Below, one piece after another: positions 1-12,250 of a stretch of DNA of 64,000 nucleotides. Each line of letters starts with the position of its first letter. The first letter of the stretch is position 1. The notes below the pieces were generated by a model that worked only from the letters and a program-made list of their open reading frames with translations, had not been told where the DNA came from and searched no databases. The DNA is from Ridgeia piscesae (taxonomy: Eukaryota; Annelida; Polychaeta; Sabellida; Siboglinidae). A program made the translations under genes and the position numbers. The DNA is taken from assembly GCA_025642075.2 (NCBI GenBank), contig JAODUO010001585.1, positions 36,001 to 100,000 on the forward strand. Reading direction: 5' to 3'.

Positions 1-1791
1 GTGAGGACCTGATGACAGTGTACTCCCATTGTACAACCTCAGGTGTGAGGACCTGATGACAGTGTACTCACATTGTACAACCTCAGGTGTGAAGACCTGA
101 TGACAGTGTACTCACATTGTACAACCTCAGGTGTGAGGACCTGATGACAGTGTACTCACATTGTACAGCCTCAGGTGTGAAGACCTGATGACAGTGTACT
201 CACATTGTACAGCCTCAGGTGTGAAGACCTGATGACAGTGTACTCACATTGTACAAGCTCAGGTGTGAGGACCTGATGACAGTGTACTCACATTGTACAA
301 GCTCAGGTGTGAGGACCTGATGACAGTGTACTCACATTGTACAACCTAGGTGTGAGGACCTGATGACAGTGTACTCACATTGTACAACCTCAGGTGTGAA
401 GACCTGATGACGACGTACTCACATTGTACAACCTCAGGTGTGAGGACCTGATGACAGTGTACTCACATTGTACAACCTCAGGTGTGAGGACCTGATGACA
501 GTGTACTCCCATTGTACAACCTCAGGTGTGAGGACCTGATGACAGTGTACTCACATTGTACAACCTCAGGTGTGAAGACCTGATGACAACGTACTCACAT
601 TGTACAACCTAGGTGTGAGGACCTGATGACAACGTACTCACATTGTACAACCTCAGGTGTGAGAACCTGATGACAGTGTACTCACATTGTACAAGCTCAG
701 GTGTGAGGACCCGATGACAGTGTACTCACATTGTACAAGCTCAGGTGTGAGGACCCGATGACAGTGTACTCACATTGTACAAGCTCAGGTGTGAGGACCC
801 GATGACAGTGTACTCACATTGTACAAGCTCAGGTGTGAGGACCTGATGACAGTGTACTCACATTGTACAACCTCAGGTGTGAGGACCTGATGACAGTGTA
901 CTCACATTGTACAACCTCAGGTGTGAGGACCTGATGACAGTGTACTCACATTGTACAACCTCAGGTGTGAGGACCTGATGACAGTGTACTCACATTGTAC
1001 AACCTCAGGTGTGAGGACCTGATGACAGTGTACTCACATTGTACAGCCTCAGGTGTGAGGACCTGATGACAGTGTACTCACATTGTACAACCTCAGGTGT
1101 GAGGACCTGATGACAGTGTACTCACATTGTACAACCTCAGGTGTGAGGACCTGATGACAGTGTACTCACATTGTACAGCCTCAGGTGTGAGGACCTGATG
1201 ACAGTGTACTCACATTGTACAACCTCAGGTGTGAGGACCTGATGACAGTGTACTCACATTGTACAACCTCAGGTGTGAGGACCTGATGACAGTGTACTCA
1301 CATTGTACAAGCTCAGGTGTGAGGACCTGATGACAGTGTACTCACATTGTACAACCTCAGGTGTGAGGACCTGATGACAGTGTACTCACATTGTACAGCC
1401 TCAGGTGTGAGGACCTGATGACAGTGTACTCACATTGTACAACCTCAGGTGTGAGGACCTGATGACAGTGTACTCACATTGTACAACCTCAGGTGTGAGG
1501 ACCTGATGACAGTGTACTCACATTGTACAAGCTCAGGTGTGAGGACCTGATGACAGTGTACTCACATTGTACAACCTCAGGTGTGAGGACCTGATGACAG
1601 TGTACTCACATTGTACAACCTCAGGTGTGAGGACCTGATGACAGTGTACTCACATTGTACAACCTCAGGTGTGAGGACCTGATGACAGTGTACTCACATT
1701 GTACAACCTCAGGTGTGAGGACCTGATGACAGTGTACTCACATTGTACAACCTCAGGTGTGAGGACCTGATGACAGTGTACTCACATTGTA
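1..1791. repeat. 44-bp minisatellite in an ARIH1 intron
   Basis: About 41 head-to-tail copies of a 44-bp unit that begins gtgtgaggacctgatgacag and ends acaacctcag. The array runs off the left edge of the window and stops abruptly near 1791. Copies differ by a few recurring substitutions (acaacctc/acaagctc/acagcctc; gaggacc/gaagacc; cagtgt/caacgt; cctgatg/ccgatg). Some copies are one or two bases short (acaacctagg). Each unit contains AGGTGTGA, which matches a T-box half-site, and an overlapping CAGGTG E-box; this is sequence matching only. No ORF survives across it. It lies upstream of the penultimate ARIH1 coding exon and so presumably within an ARIH1 intron. Confidence 0.97.
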
Positions 1792-2112
1792 GGCTCCTTT
1801 ATTGTCAGGTCTAGACTTTCCACAGAAATGTCTGAGTCTGTCAGTCAAAGGCGAGAGTGGTGGTGTGGGAAATTGGGTAAACATTGAAATGTTGAATTCA
1901 AAATGTCAATTGGCCGAACATCAGGAACATGTCTCGGTGTCAGCCGCCGGAAACTTAGATTTCACCAGAATCACCCACTTTGAAAAGAAATTCTGAGCAA
2001 ACTACAGCCATGATATTTTTGTAGCCGCAAATGGTCAGATTGCATTATGTTGTCATGGTAACATCCTTCTGTATCCCTTGAACTGATCCGTATGTCATGT
2101 GACGTCTTACAG

Positions 2113-3142
2113 GAGAACCAGAAGGACTTGGAGAACTCAACGGAACATCTGTCCGAGTACCTGGAGCGTGACATCACGTCTGACATGCTTGTTGACATCA
2201 AGCAGAAGGTGCAGGACAAGTACAGGTAGGAGACTGGGGAACTGAACAGGTTTCAAGTGAGACTGTGGTGAATTCACCCGTCTTGATTTTTATGATAAGT
2301 ACTTGTGCCTGCCAAAATGTCCGGTACATAACTTGAGTAGTTAGAAATATAATACTAACTAATACTTTGCTGCTGTTTTGCCTGTATGTGTACTACATGG
2401 TTATATATAGTTAATATGGATTTTCAAAGTAGTTAATCATTATCACCCGAATGGTGTCATTGCTGATCATTCTATTTAAATGCACTTGTAATTAAGCCAA
2501 TGTACCTAACCCTGACTGTTATGATAGAGTCCATTTTGTAACACTACGCTGAGCTCGTGAGACTGGTTTAGCCCTTGAAAATTTATTTCACTCTGGCAGA
2601 AATATTGAATTCTGAAAACTGTCAATACCAGGATAAGCCACGATGAATCCATCATTAAAATTAAGGAGCATTTTCAAATTTTTTAACAGAGCCACCGTAT
2701 AACAAGGGACATTATTGCCATGACACACTGGTGACTGGTGTTGATAATTTTCAGTATTCAAGATTGCTCCTAAAGAGTGAAATAAATTTTCAAAAGTACA
2801 AAATCAGTATCACGAGCTCATACAGAAATGGTCTCCAAGTCATAAAAGTCAGGCTTATGTGCATCGGACAAATTACATTAAGTTGTTTGATCAGCATTGA
2901 TACTATTCAGGTGCCAATGATTAACTACTTTGAAAATCTACATTAATGGTGGACTTTCCTTCTCAAGAACTCATTGTCTTAGTTAATAGTCCACAGGTCT
3001 CTTGTTTTGTGAAGCATAGCTGTGTTGTCTCTTAGCAAATTCATTTGTCTTCAGATACTGTGAGAGTCGTCGCAAGGTGTTACTAGACCACGTTCACGAA
3101 GGCTATGAGAGGGAATTGTGGGATTACCTCGACTCGGCGTGA
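2113..3142 (+). CDS. ARIH1: ARIH1-type RBR E3 ubiquitin ligase, last two coding exons (partial)
   Basis: Two exons encode the C-terminus of an Ariadne-1 (HHARI) RING-between-RING ubiquitin ligase. This is a cytosolic enzyme that takes ubiquitin from UBE2L3-type E2s on a catalytic cysteine and works with neddylated cullin-RING ligases. Exon 2113-2225 follows a cttacag acceptor and reads [20 protein letters not shown] onwards to DKYR; its donor is gtagga at 2226. Exon 3055-3142 follows ttcag, completes a split Arg codon (phase 2), reads [20 protein letters not shown] and ends in a TGA at 3140-3142. From memory, human ARIH1 ends with closely similar text, including YCESRRRVLLQHVHEGYEK and a short acidic tail. 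Only about 65 residues of the autoinhibitory Ariadne domain are in the window; the RBR catalytic domains lie upstream, off the left edge. The intron between the exons is 829 bp. Assignment to ARIH1 rather than ARIH2 rests on this tail and is strong. Confidence 0.93.
2413..2945. repeat. Fold-back inverted repeat in the last ARIH1 intron
   Basis: Two arms of about 220 bp (roughly 2413-2632 and 2722-2945) are imperfect reverse complements separated by about 90 bp. Matching blocks include gattttcaaagtagttaatc (left, near 2418) against its complement at the right end, tgctgatc, gagctcgtga, and gaaaatttatttcactct. The left arm reads in the order that the right arm reads backwards, with small indels and perhaps three quarters identity by eye. 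This is the architecture of a non-autonomous fold-back or MITE-like element. I see no transposase and no clear target-site duplication. It lies wholly between the two ARIH1 exons. Confidence 0.8.
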
Positions 3143-5550
3143 GCACGGTTCAGCGGCGTCTCACAGGTGGCGCATTCCAAGTAACGCAAGTGATGTCACA
3201 GATTCTACCATTATGCCATTTTATTTGACTGGACATCGCCAAGGCTGGATTAACAATAGCAGAACACTAGTGTTAAAAGTATTACTATTCTACACGTTCG
3301 GCTGGTTAGTCGGGTTTTGTTTGTGTAAATTGTTTGCGGCGTTGATGAAGAAGAACGTTGGCGACATCTCAAAATCGTCTGGCTTATAACCCTTATGACA
3401 TTGCCTGGGGCAGAGTCCGTTTCCATAGTTACCGCTGATTAAGCCGCCTTTTGTCGACCCTTGAAATCGTAGTTGTTGTAATATGAGTAATTAGTGATGG
3501 CAGCAGCAACAAAACCGAAAGTGAAACTGGTCATACAGCTGACTGTTCTTGATATACATGTACAAGTTTATCCTTTCCGTGCTATGTGTATATTACATGC
3601 AACTTTCTGCAGCCATCACACATACACAATGTACAGACAAGCAGTCGTATATACGTGTAAACGAAAATTTTTGACTGCTGTCATTCTTGAATTCTGCAAT
3701 TGATGTGTGCAGGATGTAATTGTTGCCTGGACATGTTTCACTTTTCGTTTGGTGGTTTTCAATAGATTTAGTAAATGACATTGGTTCTGATAGAGAGACC
3801 AGAGAGTATACTTTGTTGATTATCAGTTTGTCAGGTTGATGCATTTTGTGCATCTGTAAAACCTTCTTTGAAAATGAACTGTACATAATTGTGAGGAAAC
3901 TTGCAAATAGTGCAACGTGTTGACAGTTATTTCCTAGTTGAGTTTAACCGATACAGATAGAAAGATTCAAAATGCTACCGTATTCCATGCATGCAAGATT
4001 CTGTTGCACTGTCGACCAGATAGGAGTTATACAATGGATTGTTCGTGAAGGTTGTCATGGGTTCTGGTTGACCACCATGGTAGAAAACCCAGGTCCTGAA
4101 TGTGGAATTAGATCTACTGGTTTGCTCAAGTCCGCCTTGTTTCTTGATACTTTTACATGTATTCATATAATGAAATAACATGCGCAAGTGTTCTGAAATT
4201 CGACTAGTGTGTTGCGATTAATTAAATCAAATGCATCTGTGTGGCCGTCTTATTGGTGGTAGGGATTAGGGTTATTCATGGAAGCCCCAGGGTTGTTCTG
4301 GGAAGTTCGTGGACATCAGGTACACTGGTGAGACCGCTGACCAGCTGTCCAACTGTCCAAAGCCGAGTTTATCCCACATTCACTGGACAAAGTGACCAAG
4401 TGCTTTTTCCGGTAAAATAAGGTGGTTTGCCTGCAGTTGTGTGGAATAATAATCGCGTGATGGTAAATTATTCAGCAGTCGAGTCTATGAATGCTCCCGT
4501 AGTTGTGCATTGTGTATATAATATAACAACCTGCTAGTTCACTAACTCGTTGAATCTTGTAATGTGCTGTAATGAAACGTCAACATCCCCAGAAGACTGT
4601 TACGCTCAAAAAGAGGACTCGGAGTCCAATATGTGAAACGTCAGTGGTTCAACCATCGAGGTTCATTTTGGTGTTGTTGAGTTATGAGAAACAAGTTATA
4701 GGGCAATGTTTCATCATCAGCCATGTAGGTCAATTTATTGCGAAGTTGTCTGTGGTTGAATTGATCCACCTAAAGAATTCAAGTTTTGAAGCAGAGAACA
4801 TCACGGCAAGATATTTACGTTTCAAATCACATATCATTGTGTCCAAAACACTGTTTAAAGATAAAATTCTAAATTGCAGTATTCAAGCTGGTAGTGAATT
4901 GTTTCTAGAAATGCAAACGTTGTTTTTTCACTGTATGTAGTTTGACTTTTTCTAAGTTTGTGAAATATACGTTGAAACCCAAATTGTTTCGGCCAGTCAG
5001 AAATAGAGAATTACAAAACAGAGGCATGCATTTTTAATCATTAAAATATATTGGATTATTCCATTTCGTGTTTCTTGTACCAACATTAAAGTTTTAAATA
5101 TACCACCATAGTTTGTATTTAAATTGTGCAAGAACATATATTTGAAAGAAATGTTCACCAAATTGTAAGCCTACACATTGACATGTGTTACAACCAGTTT
5201 GAGCGAGTTTTAGTAAAAGATTGATAATTCTGTATCAGAATTAAAACATGTATTTCCAAACATGTATTTAACATTATGACCTTTGAAGAGTGTTAACAAC
5301 CATTTTGGTTTTGCAAACAATGTGTAAGTTAATGAGTACTATTTTGGTGTTTTTTGCTAAATGTGGTAATTTTACGTCAGATCATTTCTGGTGTGTAGTT
5401 GTGAGTGTCAGATGACTGTCGATCGGTTGTTACTGAGGACGCCATCTTAAATTGACCAGGGGTTTCACTTCTCCATCTTCTGCTTATCAAGTGATTTTTG
5501 GTGTTTGTTTGTAAATGTTTGCAATAAAATTATTACAACATGACATCTAG
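3143..5550 (+). other. Probable ARIH1 3' UTR with polyadenylation signal
   Basis: AT-rich sequence after the ARIH1 stop codon with no convincing coding exon. A canonical AATAAA at 5523-5528, followed by an AT-rich stretch and a GT-rich area, is the best polyadenylation signal; an ATTAAA near 5086 is an alternative. A 122-codon open frame at 4572-4940 has no recognisable similarity and sits inside this candidate UTR, so I do not call it. The extent is inferred, because nothing in the sequence marks a definite end before the minisatellite starts at about 5587. Confidence 0.5.
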
Positions 5551-5586
5551 TTTTACTGGAGCCATATTGCTCTTCCACCTTGTTCT

Positions 5587-8500
5587 CTTGTACGGGGGAG
5601 GTCTAGCTCCTCTACTGGTCCTTGTACAGTGGGAGGTCTAGCTCTTATACTGCTCGTCCTCCTGGTTCCCTTGTACAGGGAGAGGTCTAGCTCTTGCACT
5701 GCTCGTCCTCCTGGTTCCCTTGTACAGGGAGAGGTCTAGCTCTTACACTGCTCGTCCTCCTGGTTCCCTTGTACAGGGAGAGGTCTAGCTCTTCACTGCT
5801 CGTCCTCCTGGTTCCCTTGTACAGGGAGAGGTCTAGTTCTTGCACTGCTCGTCCTCCTGGTTCCCTTGTACAGGGAGAGGTCTAGCTCTTACACTGCTCG
5901 TCCTCCTGGTTCCTTTGTACAGGGAGAGGTCTAGCTCTTACACTGCTCGTCCTCCTGGTTCCCTTGTACAGGGAGAGGTCTAGTTCTTGCACTGCTCGTC
6001 CTCCTGGTTCCCTTGTACAGGGAGAGGTCTAGTTCTTGCACTGCTCGTCCTCCTGGTTCCCTTGTACAGGGAGAGGTCTAGCTCTTACACTGCTCGTCCT
6101 CCTGGTTCCCTTGTACAGGGAGAGGTCTAGTTCTTGCACTGCTCGTCCTCCTGTTCCCTTGTACAGGGAGAGGTCTAGCTCTTACACTGCTCGTCCTCCT
6201 GGTTCCCTTGTACAGGGAGAGGTCTAGCTCTTGCACTGCTCGTCCTCCTGGTTCCCTTGTACAGGGAGAGGTCTAGTTCTTGCACTGCTCGTCCTCCTGG
6301 TTCCCTTGTACAGGGAGAGGTCTAGTTCTTGCACTGCTCGTCCTCCTGGTTCCCTTGTACAGGGAGAGGTCTAGCTCTTACACTGCTCGTCCTCCTGGTT
6401 CCCTTGTACAGGGAGAGGTCTAGTTCTTGCACTGCTCGTCCTCCTGGTTCCCTTGTACAGTGGGAGGTCTAGCTCTTGCACTGCTCGTCCTCCTTGTTCC
6501 CTTGTACAGGGAGAGGTCTAGTTCTTGCACTGCTCGTCCTCCTGGTTCCCTTGTACAGGGAGAGGTCTAGCTCTTACACTGCTCGTCCTCCTGGTTCCCT
6601 TGTACAGGGAGAGGTCTAGCTCTTACACTGCTCGTCCTCCTGGTTCCTTTGTACAGGGAGAGGTCTAGTTCTTGCACTGCTCGTCCTCCTGGTTCCCTTG
6701 TACAGGGAGAGGTCTAGCTCTTGCACTGCTCGTCCTCCTTGTTCCCTTGTACAGGGAGAGGTCTAGCTCTTACACTGCTCGTCCTCCTGGTTCCCTTGTA
6801 CAGGGAGAGGTCTAGTTCTTGCACTGCTCGTCCTCCTGGTTCCCTTGTACAGGGAGAGGTCTAGCTCTTGCACTGCTCGTCCTCCTGGTTCCCTTGTACA
6901 GTGGGAGGTCTAGCTCTTGCACTGCTCGTCCTCCTTGTTCCCTTGTACAGGGAGAGGTCTAGTTCTTGCACTGCTTGTCCTCCTGGTTCCCTTGTACAGG
7001 GAGAGGTCTAGCTCTTACACTGCTCGTCCTCCTGGTTCCCTTGTACAGGGAGAGGTCTAGCTCTTACACTGCTCGTCCTCCTGGTTCCCTTGTACAGGGA
7101 GAGGTCTAGCTCTTGCACTGCTCGTCCTCCTGGTTCCCTTGTACAGGGAGAGGTCTAGCTCTTACACTGCTCGTCCTCCTGGTTCCCTTGTACAGGGAGA
7201 GGTCTAGCTCTTACACTGCTCGTCCTCCTGGTTCCCTTGTACAGGGAGAGGTCTAGCTCTTACACTGCTCGTCCTCCTGGTTCCCTTGTACAGGGAGAGG
7301 TCTAGTTCTTGCACTGCTCGTCCTCCTGGTTCCTTTGTACAGGGAGAGGTCTAGCTCTTACACTGCTCGTCCTCCTGGTTCCCTTGTACAGGGAGAGGTC
7401 TAGCTCTTGCACTGCTCGTCCTCCTGGTTCCCTTGTACAGGGAGAGGTCTAGTTCTTGCACTGCTCGTCCTCCTGGTTCCTTTGTACAGGGAGAGGTCTA
7501 GCTCTTACACTGCTCGTCCTCCTGGTTCCTTTGTACAGGGAGAGGTCTAGTTCTTGCACTGCTCGTCCTCCTGGTTCCTTTGTACAGGGAGAGGTCTAGC
7601 TCTTACACTGCTCGTCCTCCTGGTTCCCTTGTACAGGGAGAGGTCTAGTTCTTGCACTGCTCGTCCTCCTGGTTCCTTTGTACAGGGAGAGGTCTAGCTC
7701 TTGCACTGCTCGTCCTCCTTGTTCCCTTGTACAGGGAGAGGTCTAGCTCTTGCACTGCTCGTCCTCCTGGTTCCCTTGTACAGGGAGAGGTCTAGTTCTT
7801 GCACTGCTCGTCCTCCTTGTTCCCTTGTACAGGGAGAGGTCTAGCTCTTGCACTGCTCGTCCTCCTGGTTCCCTTGTACAGTGGGAGGTCTAGCTCTTGC
7901 ACTGCTCGTCCTCCTGGTTCCCTTGTACAGGGAGAGGTCTAGCTCTTACACTGCTCGTCCTCCTGGTTCCCTTGTACAGGGAGAGGTCTAGCTCTTACAC
8001 TGCTCGTCCTCCTGGTTCCCTTGTACAGGGAGAGGTCTAGCTCTTACACTGCTCGTCCTCCTGGTTCCCTTGTACAGGAAGAGGTCTAGCTCTTAAACTG
8101 CTCGTCCTCCTGGTTCCCTTGTACAGTGGGAGGTCTAGCTCTTGCACTGCTCGTCCTCCTGGTTCCCTTGTACAGGGAGAGGTCTAGCTCTTAAACTGCT
8201 CGTCCTCCTGGTTCCCTTGTACAGTGGGAGGTCTAGCTCTTAAACTGCTCGTCCTCTTGGTTCCCTTGTACAGTGGGAGGTCTAGCTCTTGCACTGCTCG
8301 TCCTCCTGGTTCCCTTGTACAGGGAGAGGTCTAGCTCTTAAACTGCTCGTCCTCCTGGTTCCCTTGTACAGTGGGAGGTCTAGCTCTTAAACTGCTCGTC
8401 CTCCTGGTTCCCTTGTACAGTGGGAGGTCTAGCTCTTGCACTGCTCGTCCTCCTGGTTCCCTTGTACAGGGAGAGGTCTAGCTCTTAAACTGCTCGTCCT

Positions 8501-11500
8501 CCTGGTTCCCTTGTACAGTGGGAGGTCTAGCTCTTGCACTGCTCGTCCTCCTGGTTCCCTTGTACAGGGAGAGGTCTAGCTCTTAAACTGCTCGTCCTCC
8601 TGGTTCCCTTGTACAGTGGGAGGTCTAGCTCTTGCACTGCTCGTCCTCCTGGTTCCCTTGTACAGGGAGAGGTCTAGCTCTTACACTGCTCGTCCTCCTG
8701 GTTCCCTTGTACAGGGAGAGGTCTAGTTCTTGCACTGCTCGTCCTCCTGGTTCCTTTGTACAGGGCGGGGTCTAGCTCTTACACTGCTCGTCCTCCTGGT
8801 TCCTTTGTACAGGGAGAGGTCTAGCTCTTACACTGCTCGTCCTCCTGGTTCCCTTGTACAGGGAGAGGTCTAGTTCTTGCACTGCTCGTCCTCCTGGTTC
8901 CTTTGTACAGGGAGAGGTCTAGCTCTTACACTGCTCGTCCTCCTGGTTCCTTTGTACAGGGAGAGGTCTAGTTCTTGCACTGCTCGTCCTCCTGGTTCCT
9001 TTGTACAGGGAGAGGTCTAGCTCTTACACTGCTCGTCCTCCTGGTTCCCTTGTACAGGGAGAGGTCTAGTTCTTGCACTGCTCGTCCTCCTGGTTCCTTT
9101 GTACAGGGAGAGGTCTAGCTCTTGCACTGCTCGTCCTCCTTGTTCCCTTGTACAGGGAGAGGTCTAGCTCTTGCACTGCTCGTCCTCCTGGTTCCCTTGT
9201 ACAGGGAGAGGTCTAGTTCTTGCACTGCTCGTCCTCCTTGTTCCCTTGTACAGGGAGAGGTCTAGCTCTTGCACTGCTCGTCCTCCTGGTTCCCTTGTAC
9301 AGTGGGAGGTCTAGCTCTTGCACTGCTCGTCCTCCTGGTTCCCTTGTACAGGGAGAGGTCTAGCTCTTGCACTGCTCGTCCTCCTGGTTCCCTTGTACAG
9401 GGAGAGGTCTAGCTCTTACACTGCTCGTCCTCCTGGTTCCCTTGTACAGGGAGAGGTCTAGCTCTTACACTGCTCGTCCTCCTGGTTCCCTTGTACAGGG
9501 AGAGGTCTAGCTCTTAAACTGCTCGTCCTCCTGGTTCCCTTGTACAGTGGGAGGTCTAGCTCTTGCACTGCTCGTCCTCCTGGTTCCCTTGTACAGGGAG
9601 AGGTCTAGCTCTTAAACTGCTCGTCCTCCTGGTTCCCTTGTACAGTGGGAGGTCTAGCTCTTAAACTGCTCGTCCTCTTGGTTCCCTTGTACAGTGGGAG
9701 GTCTAGCTCTTGCACTGCTCGTCCTCCTGGTTCCCTTGTACAGGGAGAGGTCTAGCTCTTAAACTGCTCGTCCTCCTGGTTCCCTTGTACAGTGGGAGGT
9801 CTAGCTCTTAAACTGCTCGTCCTCCTGGTTCCCTTGTACAGTGGGAGGTCTAGCTCTTGCACTGCTCGTCCTCCTGGTTCCCTTGTACAGGGAGAGGTCT
9901 AGCTCTTAAACTGCTCGTCCTCCTGGTTCCCTTGTACAGTGGGAGGTCTAGCTCTTGCACTGCTCGTCCTCCTGGTTCCCTTGTACAGGGAGAGGTCTAG
10001 CTCTTAAACTGCTCGTCCTCCTGGTTCCCTTGTACAGTGGGAGGTCTAGCTCTTGCACTGCTCGTCCTCCTGGTTCCCTTGTACAGGGAGAGGTCTAGCT
10101 CTTAAACTGCTCGTCCTCCTGGTTCCCTTGTACAGTGGGAGGTCTAGCTCTTGCACTGCTCGTCCTCCTGGTTCCCTTGTACAGGGAGAGGTCTAGCTCT
10201 TGCACTGCTCGTCCTCCTGGTTCCCTTGTACAGGGAGAGGTCTAGTTCTTGCACTGCTCGTCCTCCTGGTTCCCTTGTACAGGGAGAGGTCTAGCTCTTA
10301 AACTGCTCGTCCTCCTGGTTCCCTTGTACAGTGGGAGGTCTAGCTCTTGCACTGCTCGTCCTCCTGGTTCCCTTGTACAGGGAGAGGTCTAGCTCTTAAA
10401 CTGCTCGTCCTCCTGGTTCCCTTGTACAGTGGGAGGTCTAGCTCTTGCACTGCTCGTCCTCCTGGTTCCCTTGTACAGGGAGAGGTCTAGCTCTTGCACT
10501 GCTCGTCCTCCTGGTTCCCTTGTACAGGGAGAGGTCTAGTTCTTGCACTGCTCGTCCTCCTGGTTCCCTTGTACAGGGAGAGGTCTAGCTCTTAAACTGC
10601 TCGTCCTCCTGGTTCCCTTGTACAGGGGAGGTCTAGCTCTTGCACTGCTCGTCCTCCTGGTTCCCTTGTACAGGGAGAGGTCTAGCTCTTAAACTGCTCG
10701 TCCTCCTGGTTCCCTTGTACAGTGGGAGGTCTAGCTCTTGCACTGCTCGTCCTCCTGGTTCCCTTGTACAGGGAGAGGTCTAGCTCTTGCACTGCTCGTC
10801 CTCCTGGTTCCCTTGTACAGGGAGAGGTCTAGTTCTTGCACTGCTCGTCCTCCTGGTTCACTTGTACAGGGAGAGGTCTAGCTCTTAAACTGCTCGTCCT
10901 CCTGGTTCCCTTGTACAGGGAGAGGTCTAGCTCTTGCACTGCTCGTCCTCCTGGTTCCCTTGTACAGGGAGAGGTCTAGCTCTTACACTGCTCGTCCTCC
11001 TGGTTCCTTTGTACAGGGAGAGGTCTAGCTCTTACACTGCTCGTCCTCCTGGTTCCCTTGTACAGGGAGAGGTCTAGCTCTTACACTGCTCGTCCTCCTG
11101 GTTCCCTTGTACAGGGAGAGGTCTAGCTCTTACACTGCTCGTCCTCCTGGTTCCCTTGTACAGGGAGAGGTCTAGCTCTTGCACTGCTCGTCCTCCTGGT
11201 TCCCTTGTACAGGGAGAGGTCTAGCTCTTACACTGCTCGTCCTCCTGGTTCCTTTGTACAGGGAGAGGTCTAGCTCTTACACTGCTCGTCCTCCTGGTTC
11301 CCTTGTACAGGGAGAGGTCTAGCTCTTACACTGCTCGTCCTCCTGGTTCTTGTACAGGGAGAGGTCTAGCTCTTACACTGCTGTCCTCCTGGTTCCCTTG
11401 TACAGGGAGAGGTCTAGTCTCTTACACTGCTTTGTCCTCCTGGTTCCCTTGTACAGGGAGAGGTCTAGCTCTTAAACTGCTCATCCTCCTGGTTCCCTTG

Positions 11501-12250
11501 TACAGGGAGAGGTCTAGCTCTACACTGCTCGTCCCTGGTTCCTTGTACAGGGAGAGGTCTAGCTCTTAAACTGCTCGTCCTCCTGGTTCCCTTGTACAGG
11601 GAGAGGTCTAGCTCTTACACTGCTCGCCTCCTGGTTCCCTTGCACAGGGAGAGGTCTAGCTCTTAAACTGCTCGTCCTCCTGGTTCCCTTGTACAGGAGA
11701 GGTCTAGCTCTTACACTGCTCGTCTCCTGGTTCCTTGTACAGGGAGAGGTCTAGCTCTTATACTGCTCGTCCTCCTGGTTCCCTTTGTACAGGGAGAGGT
11801 CTAGCTCTTGCACTGCTCATCCTCCTGGTTCCCTTGTACAGGGAGAGGTCTAGCTCTTAAACTGCTCGTCCTCCTGGTTCCCTTGTACAGGGAGAGGTCT
11901 AGCTCTTGCACTGCTCGTCCTCCTGGTTCCCTTGTACAGGGAGAGGTCTAGCTCTTAAACTGCTCGTCCTCCTGGTTCCCCTGTACAGGGAGAGGTCTAG
12001 CTCTTACACTGCTCGTCCTCCTTGTTCCCTTGTACAGGGGAGGTCTAGCTCTTACACTGCTCGTCCTCCTGGTTCCTTTGTACAGGGAGAGGTCTAGCTC
12101 TTAAACTGCTCGTCCTCCTGGTTCCCCTGTACAGGGAGAGGTCTAGCTCTTACACTGCTCGTCCTCCTGGTTCCCTTGTACAGTGGGAGGTCTAGCTCTT
12201 ACACTGCTCGTCCTCCTGGTTCCCTTGTACAGTGGGAGGTCTAGCTCTTA
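5587..12250. repeat. 49-bp minisatellite, about 136 copies, downstream of ARIH1
   Basis: A 6.7-kb tandem array with a 49-bp unit of the form ttgtacagggagaggtctag plus ctctt(a/g)(c/a)actgctcg and a pyrimidine-rich end (tcctcctggttccc). Three recurrent variable positions (tagctc/tagttc; ttacac/ttgcac/ttaaac; agggagagg/agtgggagg) and cctccttg/cctcctgg and ccctt/ccttt variants give each unit an identifiable type. The array therefore shows higher-order blocks. Units between about 11340 and 11770 carry many one-base indels, unlike the rest. Because 49 is not a multiple of 3, open frames inside it are short and not coding. Confidence 0.97.

Noticed and set aside
1..1791. CRISPR-like regular repetition
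   Set aside because: The units are contiguous with no unique spacers, and the host is eukaryotic. It is a minisatellite, as are the other arrays.
4572..4940. 122-codon open frame after ARIH1
   Set aside because: It lies in the probable 3' UTR, has no recognisable similarity and low-complexity AT-rich codon use.
5694..12097. Open frames of 63-88 codons in the 49-bp array
   Set aside because: Short frames of a non-triplet repeat, with no coding evidence.
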